Of a stretch of 34,307 nucleotides of DNA, positions 8,169 to 14,393 are shown piece after piece. Under the pieces are notes generated by a model. The model saw only the letters and a list, made by a program, of their open reading frames with translations, was not told where the DNA came from and ran no database searches. Source of the DNA: Ammonifex sp. (lineage in GTDB: Bacteria; Bacillota; Desulfotomaculia; Desulfotomaculales; DYER01); assembly GCA_020725605.1 (NCBI GenBank), contig DYER01000048.1, positions 1 to 34,307 on the forward strand. Direction: 5' to 3'. The translations under genes were made by a program, and so were the position numbers. Position 1 is the stretch's first letter. Each line of letters begins with the position of its first letter.

Positions 8169-8399
8169 CTACAGCAGCTTCTTGAGTTCTTCCGCCGACA
8201 GCCGGGAGCTCTTCAAAATGGCCTGTACCACTTTGAGCGGCAGGGTTTCACCGGCGTGGACGGGCACCGTAGCCCACCGCGTCGGGTCTTCCGGGTGACT
8301 TAGAAAGTGATGGCTACCCGCCACCCGCACCACCACGAAACCGGCCCGCCTCAGGGCGCGGAGCATTTGCCTGCCGGTAACCCTGGGCAGTCTGCTCAC
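8169..8399 (-). CDS. hicA: HicA-family mRNA interferase toxin
   Basis: The 76-residue protein has the double-stranded-RNA-binding-like fold signature of HicA: VTGRQMLRALRRAGFVVVRVAGSHHFLSH, with the catalytic histidine in GSHHF, then WATVPVHAGETLPLKVVQAILK. HicA toxins cleave mRNA on the ribosome when released from HicB. The start is GTG at 8399, overlapping the hicB stop by 4 nt, so the two are translationally coupled. Nothing in the reading frame suggests inactivation, although neighbouring phage genes are dead. No clear terminator follows; only a small GC hairpin without a T-run is seen. Confidence 0.92.
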   Translation of the reverse strand: MSRLPRVTGRQMLRALRRAGFVVVRVAGSHHFLSHPEDPTRWATVPVHAGETLPLKVVQAILKSSRLSAEELKKLL

Positions 8400-8620
8400 G
8401 CCGGTACCACCACTTCCACCACAGAGACGTCTACGTCACCCGCAGGCACGGGCTGGCCGGTGGCCTTCAAGCCTTGCACGGTGGCCGTGATGGCCTCCCG
8501 CACCCGCTCCAGGGCCTGCTCCTTTGTCTTTCCGTAGGTGGCGCAACCCGGCAGGGCGGGTACCATCGCCACGTAGGCACCGCTTTCCGCGTCCCATTCC
8601 AGGACTACCGTGAACCTCAT
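8396..8620 (-). CDS. hicB: HicB-family antitoxin (short form)
   Basis: The 74-residue protein has the ferredoxin-like HicB N-terminal domain: FTVVLEWDAESGAYVAMVPALPGCATYGKTKEQALERVREAI. It ends after VVEVVVPA with no helix-turn-helix or ribbon-helix-helix extension, so it is likely to neutralise HicA but not to bind DNA by itself. ATG 8620 follows GGAGAGGG and overlaps the upstream XRE gene by 4 nt (ATGA). The order regulator-antitoxin-toxin with two 4-nt overlaps makes one compact operon. Confidence 0.92.
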   Translation of the reverse strand: MRFTVVLEWDAESGAYVAMVPALPGCATYGKTKEQALERVREAITATVQGLKATGQPVPAGDVDVSVVEVVVPA

Positions 8621-8847
8621 CGGCCCTCTCCTTTCTGATTATCGTCCGGCACGTACACCAGCAGGTCCCCGGGTTGGCAGTCCAGGGCCTTGCAAAGACG
8701 GGCCAGCACGTCAAAGCGGATGCCTTCGGCCCGGTCGTGGTAGAGACGTAGCAAAGTGGTCTTACCAATTCCCGTCCTGCGGGCTATTTCCGTCATCTTC
8801 AACCGTTTGGCACCCAAAATGTAGGACAGCCGGCTCTCTATGCGCAT
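8617..8847 (-). CDS. XRE-family helix-turn-helix regulator
   Basis: The 76-residue protein is a single Cro/CI-type HTH domain: LSYILGAKRLKMTEIARRTG followed by recognition helix IGKTTLLRLYHDRAEGIRFD and LARLCKALDCQPGDLLVYVPD. The start is the ATG at 8847, chosen because AGGTGGG sits about 7 nt upstream; the frame is open further to 8952 but this extension would cover the promoter region. It is the first gene of the XRE-hicB-hicA operon and faces a near-consensus promoter on the other strand, whose spacer contains an ACCGGT site also found upstream of this gene. It is therefore a good candidate for an autorepressor and for the repressor of the phage-like gene. Confidence 0.88.
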   Translation of the reverse strand: MRIESRLSYILGAKRLKMTEIARRTGIGKTTLLRLYHDRAEGIRFDVLARLCKALDCQPGDLLVYVPDDNQKGEGR

Positions 8848-8863
8848 GGTATCACCCACCTTT

Positions 8864-8892
8864 ATTGTAACCGGTAACGATTTTTTTAGCAA
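8864..8892 (-). promoter_or_regulatory. candidate promoter of XRE-hicB-hicA with overlapping operator
   Basis: On the minus strand TTGCTA and TACAAT are spaced by 17 bp. The nearly palindromic GTAACCGGTAAC (8867-8878) overlaps the -10 element. The expected start site would fall close to the ribosome binding site, so the transcript would be nearly leaderless; this weakens the call. Confidence 0.4.
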
Positions 8893-8933
8893 CACCCACG
8901 AAAACTTTTTCTCCGTAAACGGCAAAAAGGGTA

Positions 8934-8962
8934 TTGACAATGGTATCGTCACCGGTTATACT
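8934..8962 (+). promoter_or_regulatory. near-consensus sigma-A promoter facing the phage-like remnant
   Basis: A perfect TTGACA (8934-8939) and TATACT (8957-8962) are separated by exactly 17 bp. The spacer carries TGGTATC and ACCGGT sites. The first start codon downstream is the ATG at 8997, preceded by AGGAAG. It is among the strongest promoter matches noted in the window, yet it drives a broken gene. Confidence 0.8.
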
Positions 8963-8996
8963 GGTATCAAAAGCAATACTCAGGAAGACCGATAGC

Positions 8997-9660
8997 ATGA
9001 CCGACACCCTGAAAGAACTGGTCGAAAAGGCCCGTACCCTGCGGAGCAGGTGGCCGAGCTTACGGCCCAGCTGGCCGCCAAGCGGCAGGCCCTTCGTGAC
9101 CTGCCGGCCGGGCAGAAGGAAATTGAGGCCCAGGTGGCGGGAGAAGTGGCGGCGGAGGGGGGGCGGCAACGGGAAGAAGAAGTACCCGAACGAGGAAGCG
9201 CGGAAAGGCGAAGTGGCCCGCCGGCTCAAGGCCGACACCCGGTACCAGGCCATCGAGAAGGAGCTTGCCAGGGTACGCCTGGAGCTGGTAGAGCTGGAGA
9301 CTAACCTGGAGCGGGCCCGCCACGAGTTCCGGGGCCGCCAACACCCTGCTCACCCTGCTGGCCTCGGCGGTGCAGGCCAACCGGCCCGAGATTGAGCAGG
9401 ACGTACTGGGCGGCACCCAGGCCGCACCCCAGGCCCCGGCCGGCAACGGCAGGGAGCAGCACCTGCAGAACTTCGCCCAGGCCGTGAACCAGGTGGCCAA
9501 CGGCGCCCCGGCGCCGAAGGCCGAGGCCAGGAGCGACGCCGAGGAGCTGGAGGCCGGGGTTCTGGAGGTCAGGCCCGGGAAGCAAGGAAGGGACATTCCA
9601 GTTCTGGTGCGAGACGCCCGAGGGCAAGCAGGCCGTGTTCGCAAGAACAACAAGTGGACG
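8997..9660 (+). pseudogene. phage-like coiled-coil protein, multiply frameshifted
   Basis: From ATG 8997 the product starts MTDTLKELVEKARTLR. It continues in another frame as EQVAELTAQLAAKRQALRDL, then back as YPNEEARKGEVARRLKADT and RYQAIEKELARVRLELVELE, and then in a third frame as ANTLLTLLASAVQANRPEIE. The pieces join end to end into one plausible mostly helical protein of about 200 residues, followed by an Ala/Pro/Gln-rich linker and a short FQFWCETPEGKQAVF segment. At least three or four frameshifts prevent translation. The precise family was not recognised; an early phage gene is suggested by position right after a repressor-controlled promoter. Confidence 0.65.
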
Positions 9661-9775
9661 GTGCCGAACTGCTGCGCAGGATTACCGTCAACCCCGAAAT
9701 CTTCGGGGGCAAGCCCACCGTACGCAATCTCCGTATCAAGGTGGAAAACGTGCTGGCATCCGCCAGGAAAGCCGC
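9654..9775 (+). pseudogene. DUF433-family fragment
   Basis: MDGAELLRRITVNPEIFGGK followed by PTVRNLRIKVENVLA matches the start of DUF433 proteins (RIxxNPEIxGGKPxVRGxRIxVExVL), small proteins often paired with PIN-like toxins. The conserved second half is missing; the frame runs into unrelated Arg/Pro-rich sequence. It is best read as a remnant of a toxin-antitoxin module truncated by rearrangement. Confidence 0.6.
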
Positions 9776-9858
9776 GATGGCCTCCGGCGGCACGCCGACC
9801 CGCCGGGTAAGGCGCCGTACCAGGGGCGGCCCGTCCCGCCCGCGCCGGGGGCTGCCTC

Positions 9859-10143
9859 CAAAAAGCGAAAGGCCCGGCCGCGCAGGATGCGCCGCGCCGG
9901 ACCCCTGGTCACTTGGTCCTTGCAGATGTCTTCCCGTCCGCAGCCCCAGGTGCCCTACCGGCCGGAGGCTGCGGAGGTGGCACTCGCAGTCGTGCCGCCG
10001 CTTGGCCCCGAAAGGGGAGCCACTTTGGCGGTCTCGAAGGTCAGCACCGCCAGGTTGTGGTTGCACAGGACCTCGACGTACTGAGATTCGATGGCAGGAG
10101 CTGCTCCGAGGCCTGAAGGACCTCCAGGCCGGTGCCCACGCCC
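9859..10143 (-). repeat. decayed copy A of the tolC 3' end with its terminator hairpin
   Basis: Translating 10113-10000 on the minus strand gives AIESQYVEVLCNHNLAVLTF and ETAKVAPLSG, nearly identical to the C-terminus of the TolC-family protein at 12889-14301. The GGCCCGGC...GCCGGACC hairpin of that gene is also present here at 9871-9903. About 280 bp are recognisable; the frame is broken before and after. It lies between the phage/DUF433 remnants and the vapBC-like pair. Between 10144 and 10289 nothing coding was recognised. Confidence 0.8.
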
Positions 10144-10289
10144 GCTCAGTCGCGCCTCTACGACGAGCTTGACCTGCTCCTTGACGACCTCGAGGGCTTT
10201 TTCCGCCATCCCCTTGGTATCGCCACCACCCCCCGCCCGATATCCCCTTGGGCCCAGCTCGCGGCCACGATGGCGCGGAATTCGGTCAC

Positions 10290-10318
10290 TTGACTCTCCC
10301 CCACACAACGGGTATCCT
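10290..10318 (+). promoter_or_regulatory. sigma-A-type promoter of the vapBC-like pair
   Basis: TTGACT (10290-10295) and TATCCT (10313-10318) are separated by 17 bp. The antitoxin ATG at 10353 follows with AAGGAGG at about 13 nt spacing. Confidence 0.6.
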
Positions 10319-10352
10319 GTAAGAAAGTAAGGAAGGAGGAAAGAAACAGGGT

Positions 10353-10628
10353 ATGAGGACCACCAAAGTTACCGCTAAAGGCCAGGTAACCCTGCCAAAG
10401 GAGGTGCGCCAGAAGCTGGGCCTTCAGGCCGGCACGCGCCTGGAGGTGCGCCTGCGCGGCAACGAGGTGGTGCTCAAACCGGTGCCCCGGGAAGCCGACA
10501 CCGAGCAGTTCCTGCAATTCTGCCGGGCCAGGGCGCACGGCGCCGACCTTGCCCGGACCAGGGACATCCTGAAGCGCCTCAATCTCCCCATGCCCGAAAG
10601 GGTACGGCAACTGCGGGAGGAACGCTAG
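10353..10628 (+). CDS. AbrB/MazE-type antitoxin (VapB-like)
   Basis: The 91-residue protein starts with a swapped-hairpin AbrB domain: MRTTKVTAKGQVTLPKEVRQ, KLGLQAGTRLEVRLRGNEVV. The C-terminal ~40 residues are charged and helical (FLQFCRARAHGADLARTRDI) and would wrap around the toxin. Such antitoxins repress their own operon. The toxin gene starts 5 bp after the stop. The pair lies between tolC-tail copies A and B. Confidence 0.9.
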   Translation: MRTTKVTAKGQVTLPKEVRQKLGLQAGTRLEVRLRGNEVVLKPVPREADTEQFLQFCRARAHGADLARTRDILKRLNLPMPERVRQLREER

Positions 10629-10633
10629 CCCAC

Positions 10634-11074
10634 ATGGACACCTTTTTCCTGGACACCAGCGCGCTCTTTAAGCGCTACCGTTGGGAAGAAGGCTCTGCCA
10701 CCGTTGAGGGTCTCTTCGCGCGCCAGGCCGGCCGGCTCATTGCCGAGGTGACCCTCCTGGAAGTGGTGAGTAACCTGCGGCGGCTGCTCGACGTGGACCG
10801 GCTCATTACCGACGAAGAATTCGACGTTCTGCTGGCCACCTTTTTCGACGACCTGGCGCGCGAACTCCTGCAGGTGGTGAGACTCTCCCACGCCGTACTC
10901 GCGACGAGTCTGGATATCGCCTCCCGGCTGTACGTAACCCCCCTCGATGCGGTGCAGTTGGCCTCCGCCCTCGCACTGCCCGAACCACCGGTATTTGTCT
11001 GCGCGGACCAGAAACTCCTGCGCCTGGCGGAGGAACTGGGTCTCGAAACGGTGGACGTATCCCGCGACGTGTAG
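10634..11074 (+). CDS. PIN-domain ribonuclease toxin (VapC-like)
   Basis: The 146-residue protein shows the four acidic PIN positions: D7 in FFLDTSALFKRY, E43 in LLEVVSNLRR, D105 in TPLDAVQLASAL and D125 in VCADQKLL. These would hold the metal ions used to cleave RNA. The sequence is intact and of normal length (about 130-150). ATG 10634 has GGGAGGA about 13 nt upstream, within the antitoxin end, so the two are probably coupled. Target RNA cannot be predicted. Confidence 0.92.
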   Translation: MDTFFLDTSALFKRYRWEEGSATVEGLFARQAGRLIAEVTLLEVVSNLRRLLDVDRLITDEEFDVLLATFFDDLARELLQVVRLSHAVLATSLDIASRLYVTPLDAVQLASALALPEPPVFVCADQKLLRLAEELGLETVDVSRDV

Positions 11075-11200
11075 ACCCCGCCACCCGGACCCTGACGGCC
11101 GGATACTTTTCGGAGAGCACAGAGGAACCCCGTCTTCAGCAACATCCTGCCGAAATCCCTCACCAGCGCTTTCCCCCGGTCGGGGTCCGGCGCCCGCCTC
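11075..11200. other. spacer after vapBC, nothing recognised
   Basis: No gene, hairpin with T-run or repeat was recognised here. Together with repeat copy B it makes a gene-free gap of nearly 700 bp. Confidence 0.5.
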
Positions 11201-11683
11201 CAGTTTACACCACTCCGCCAACTTCCCGCAGGGAGAACGCGGCACTCCCCCCGTAGGGTGAACCCGGCGCCCAAAAGCCAGGGGCCCGGCCGCGCCGTCA
11301 GAGCGCGCCGGACCCCCGAACCTGTGCTTTTACTCCCACGTACCACCGGCACGAAGCAGCATTATCGCTGCCGCAGGCCGGGCCCTTGAGCCCGCACTTT
11401 TACGCCACCCGCGCCCGGCCGTGCCCCTACCGGGTAGAGGTCGAGGAGCCGGCGCCCGTGGAGGTCCCGGCCGAGAGGCCGGACACGGGGGCCCACCATG
11501 GCGGTCTCGAAGGTTAGGAGGGTCAGGCTGCAGTTAAACAGGGCCTCGACGTACTGGGACTCGATGCGCAGCAACTGCTCCGAGGCCTGGAGCCCTCCAG
11601 ACCGGTGCCCACGCCACCCCGTAGCGTACGCTCGCCAGGCGGTGGTTCTCCCGGACCCGCTCCAGACGGGCCTTCCGGCGAAC
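11201..11683 (-). repeat. decayed copy B of the tolC 3' end with downstream flank
   Basis: The minus strand encodes EQLLRIESQYVEALFNCSLT and LLTFETAMV, matching the TolC C-terminus at 12889-13140. The nucleotide match extends to about 11683 on the gene side. On the other side it reaches the hairpin GGCCCGGC...GCCGGACC (11283-11314) and the 13-bp CAGTTTACACCAC at 11201-11213, which recurs at 12733-12745 beside the intact gene. Small deletions have destroyed the frame. It lies between the vapBC-like pair and the Rpn gene. Confidence 0.85.
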
Positions 11684-11761
11684 ACAATCGGGTACGACGG
11701 ACCGGCGATGACACCGGGCGCAACCCTCCCGGCCGACCTGATGGACCAGAAGTAAGGCGCT

Positions 11762-12694
11762 TCAGTTGTGCGAGCCAACCACCTCGGCCAGGAAGGCCGT
11801 GAATTCCTCAAGGCTGCGCGCCCGCGCCGCCTTTCTCAGCAGCGCTTTGAGCACCGCCGGGTCCTCCACCTGCTCCAGCCTCCCGGGCAGGTCCTGCGGG
11901 TAGGCTCCCACCGTCTCCGCCAGGGCCTCCAGTACCGCCTCCACCAGGCCGCGGCGGCGGCCCTGGTGTAAGCCCTGCTGCAGTCCCTGTTGCAATCCCT
12001 GCTGTAATCCCTGCTGTAATCCGTGCCGTACTCCCTGGTCGATCCACTTTTCCCGGATGCCGTCGAACAAGGGCGATTGCTCCATCTGGCTCACCTCGAT
12101 CACCTTGAGAATCACTTCCCGCGCCACGCGCAGCGAGGCGAATATCCCCAATCCCAGGTACAGGTCCGGCCGCGCCTCAGGCGGAGCCTCCCGCACCCGC
12201 TCCGCGCACGCCCGCAGCACTTCCTCTTCCGGTTCCTCGTGCCGCATCAATGGCACCAGCGGTATCAGGCCCACCGGTCCTCCCGCCAGTACTCCCGCCC
12301 CCGGTACCTCGGTCAGGTTGATCTGCCGGTACCAGAAGCTCACCACCCGCACTCCCAGACACTCGAAGCCGTACAGCCCCTGGGCCGGGCAGCCCGTGAG
12401 GTTGAGGACCACCGGGTACACCGGCAGGCCGTAGGCGCGGTGGTGCAGGGCCGTGTATTCCAGCAACCTCCGCGCCATCTCCGGGTCCGGCCGCGTCTGG
12501 ACCTCCATGAGCATGAGGTATTCGTAACCGTTTTCCCGGACCTGGAACAGCAGGTCCGTCTCCCGCCGCGTGGCTACGGCTTCCTTTTCCGCCCGCCGTA
12601 CCTCGCTCACCGGTTTGCCGCGTACGAATAAGACAAAGTCCGCCGCGTACCTGGCCGCCAGGGCCTTGAACACCAGGTCGATCTCTTGTGCCAC
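11762..12694 (-). CDS. Rpn-type PD-(D/E)XK nuclease / putative transposase-like protein
   Basis: The protein (310 residues) fits the Rpn/PDDEXK_2 family: KALAARYAADFVLFVRG, then an active site with D47 (ETDLLFQV) and E64-V-Q66 (LMEVQTRPD), then YPVVLNLTG. Rpn proteins are DNA endonucleases that stimulate recombination, often in multiple variable copies. The C-terminal part has a GLQQ repeat (five units) before a helical tail rich in Glu and Arg. Start GTG 12694 was chosen because GGAGGT ends 5 nt upstream; a TTG at 12718 lies ahead of that site. The frame is complete. It sits between two tolC-tail copies. Whether it acts in recombination or phage defence is not shown here. Confidence 0.85.
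   Translation of the reverse strand: MAQEIDLVFKALAARYAADFVLFVRGKPVSEVRRAEKEAVATRRETDLLFQVRENGYEYLMLMEVQTRPDPEMARRLLEYTALHHRAYGLPVYPVVLNLTGCPAQGLYGFECLGVRVVSFWYRQINLTEVPGAGVLAGGPVGLIPLVPLMRHEEPEEEVLRACAERVREAPPEARPDLYLGLGIFASLRVAREVILKVIEVSQMEQSPLFDGIREKWIDQGVRHGLQQGLQQGLQQGLQQGLHQGRRRGLVEAVLEALAETVGAYPQDLPGRLEQVEDPAVLKALLRKAARARSLEEFTAFLAEVVGSHN
11970..12029 (-). repeat. 12-bp tandem repeat within the Rpn gene (5 units)
   Basis: Five near-identical 12-bp units, two of them exactly AATCCCTGCTGT, encode the peptide repeat GLQQ on the minus strand. Because the unit is a multiple of three, copy-number change would lengthen the linker without breaking the frame. Confidence 0.85.
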
Positions 12695-12732
12695 CGGGCA
12701 CCTCCGCCCAAACGTCAAAGGTCCTTCATCCT

Positions 12733-13140
12733 CAGTTTACACCACATCAGTGCTTTTCGGCAAGGAGGAGGGAGTCCCGCCCGCGCCGGGGAACTCGGCT
12801 CCCAAAAGCAAAAGGCCCGGCCGCGCGAGATGCGGTGCCGGACCCTTTCCCTCTGAGAGTACTCTCCCACCCGCAGAAGTCCGTGCCCCTACCGGGTTGA
12901 GGTCGAGGAGCTGCCGCCCGTGGAGGTCCCGGCCGAGAGGCCGGAGACGGGGGCCACTCTGGCGGTCTCGAAGGTCAGGACGGCCAGGTTGTAGTTGAAC
13001 AGGGCTTCGACGTACTGGGACTCGATGCGCAGCAACTGCTCCGAGGCCTGGAGGACCTCCAGGATGGTGCCCACGCCCACCTCGTAGCGCAAGGACGCCA
13101 GGCGGTGGTTCTCCCGGGCCTGCTCCAGGCCGGCCTTTAA
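12733..13140 (-). repeat. parent copy C of the repeated tolC-tail unit
   Basis: This is the intact counterpart of copies A (9859-10143) and B (11201-11683): CAGTTTACACCAC at 12733-12745, the terminator hairpin, and the last ~250 bp of the tolC-family coding sequence. The shared stretch GGCGGTCTCGAAGG (12961-12974) is an easy anchor; it recurs at 10027 and 11500. Confidence 0.85.
12810..12846 (-). terminator. intrinsic terminator of the tolC-family gene
   Basis: On the minus strand GGTCCGGC (12844-12837) pairs with GCCGGGCC (12821-12814) and is followed by TTTTGCTTTTGG. It ends the tolC transcript 45-80 nt after the stop codon. The same stem is conserved in repeat copies A and B. Confidence 0.75.
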
Positions 13141-14301
13141 GTAGTCAAGTGCTTCCTGCGCAGCCCTCACGCTCAGGTACGCGGTCGTTATTTCGCTGGC
13201 CGCCTGCTTCTTTTTATCTTCCAGCGCCAGCTCCGCCTGCCGCAGGTCTACCTCGGCCAGTCGGGAGGTAAAGGTGTTGGGCGCGGTGTAGGCTACGGCC
13301 AGTCGGTGGGCTTCCCGCGCAACCTCGACGGAAGCCACAGCCTGCCGTACGTCCAGGCGCTTCTCCTGGGCTTCTGCTATGGCCGTATCCAGATCAACCG
13401 TGGCGTCTAACTGCAGGCGCTCTACCACTCCTTCGGGCTTGATGGCAACGTTCAGCGGCAATCCGACCTGACGGGCAAGCTCGACCTCGGCGGTCCGCAC
13501 CTGGTTCTCCGCCGCGGCAAGGTCCGCGCGAGCGCGCGCCAACCCCGCTTCCGCGGCCAAGACGTCCGTCCGCGATACGGTTCCGGCGGTAGAGGCCGCC
13601 CTGGCCTGAGCGAGCTGCTGGGTGGCTCGCTCCACCGCCCGCTTGTTGGCGTCAACCAAAGCGCGCGCCTTAACGAGAGCATAATAGTCTTTGCTGATCA
13701 ACAGCCGGACTTGCTCCCTGGTAACCTCGAAAGACCTGTCGGCTATCTCCAGAGCCAGTTTTTTCTGCATGTCCGCCAGGTACTTAACCTGTGCCTGCGA
13801 CAAACTGCTCACTTTCTCCAACCGGCGGGCCGCTTCGTACGCCTGCTCCGCCTCGATACCGGCACGCGTCCGGGCCAGTTCTGCCTGCTTGATGAGGCTG
13901 TTGTTTTCGAGGGCCATATCGATAGCCTCTGTCAGGGTGAGTGTGATGCCCGACGAGTTACCATCAGTCGCTGCCGCAGGCAAGCCCGTGGAGGTTCCCC
14001 TTTTGAGGTCCGTAGATGATGCTCCGCCAGCCAATGTAGCGATAAGTGCCGTTGGCCTAAGCTGGCCATTGGCTTTTTGGAGGGATAATGCGTCCCCGTG
14101 AGCCTCGCTTGCTGTCTCTACCCTCAGGCCTCGCACATCCGCGACCCCGCTCGAGGCCTGCGCATACTGAGTTTTGTGGCCCAACTGTTCGCCTGTCAAA
14201 TAGACCGGGGGTTCCGCGTTTAGCCCTGCTACAGGCTCCGCGCCCAAAACCGTAACGCCTACAACCAGACAAACAGCTACCACAAATAGGCGACGGGTCA
14301 T
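12889..14301 (-). CDS. TolC-family outer-membrane-efflux-like protein
   Basis: The 470-residue protein has a signal peptide (MTRRLFVVAVCLVVGVTVLG), a ~100-residue low-complexity segment, and then two repeated OEP-type coiled-coil modules (residues ~120-290 and ~300-450). Typical patterns are TLTEAIDMALENNSLIKQAE, SRTDVLAAEAGLARARADLA and LRIESQYVEALFNYNLAVLT. TolC proteins form trimeric channels through outer membranes, fed by inner-membrane pumps. Homologues occur in some clostridial Firmicutes where an outer membrane is not expected, so the role here is open. ATG 14301 has GGTGGAAGG directly upstream; an in-frame ATG at 14319 is the alternative. No pump or adaptor gene is adjacent; neighbours are a propeller protein and an S-layer protein. 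Confidence 0.88.
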   Translation of the reverse strand: MTRRLFVVAVCLVVGVTVLGAEPVAGLNAEPPVYLTGEQLGHKTQYAQASSGVADVRGLRVETASEAHGDALSLQKANGQLRPTALIATLAGGASSTDLKRGTSTGLPAAATDGNSSGITLTLTEAIDMALENNSLIKQAELARTRAGIEAEQAYEAARRLEKVSSLSQAQVKYLADMQKKLALEIADRSFEVTREQVRLLISKDYYALVKARALVDANKRAVERATQQLAQARAASTAGTVSRTDVLAAEAGLARARADLAAAENQVRTAEVELARQVGLPLNVAIKPEGVVERLQLDATVDLDTAIAEAQEKRLDVRQAVASVEVAREAHRLAVAYTAPNTFTSRLAEVDLRQAELALEDKKKQAASEITTAYLSVRAAQEALDYLKAGLEQARENHRLASLRYEVGVGTILEVLQASEQLLRIESQYVEALFNYNLAVLTFETARVAPVSGLSAGTSTGGSSSTSTR

Positions 14302-14393
14302 CCTTCCACCCCAGTGCATTTTTCCTGTTTCCTGAATGTCCGAAAATGCCCGGACGCTCCGTACGTCCGAGAGGCAGAGGTACCTTGCTTACG

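Larger units (their letters stand above)
8847..8968. repeat. operator-like repeats: three TGGTATC and two ACCGGT sites
   Basis: TGGTATC occurs at 8847-8853, 8941-8947 and 8962-8968, all on the plus strand. ACCGGT occurs at 8870-8875 and 8951-8956. The last two TGGTATC copies bracket one ACCGGT inside the divergent promoter, and the first overlaps the XRE start codon. Such spacing fits repressor sites between divergent phage-type genes. Confidence 0.5.

Noticed and set aside
10147-10215. Minus-strand start MAEKALEVVKEQVKLVVEARL as a gene
   Set aside because: It is helical-looking but fuses directly into the tolC-tail remnant and has no ribosome binding site or recognisable family.
11970-12029. 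Short regular repeats that could suggest a CRISPR array
   Set aside because: The units are 12 bp with no spacers and lie in frame within the Rpn coding sequence. No CRISPR array or cas gene was seen in the window.
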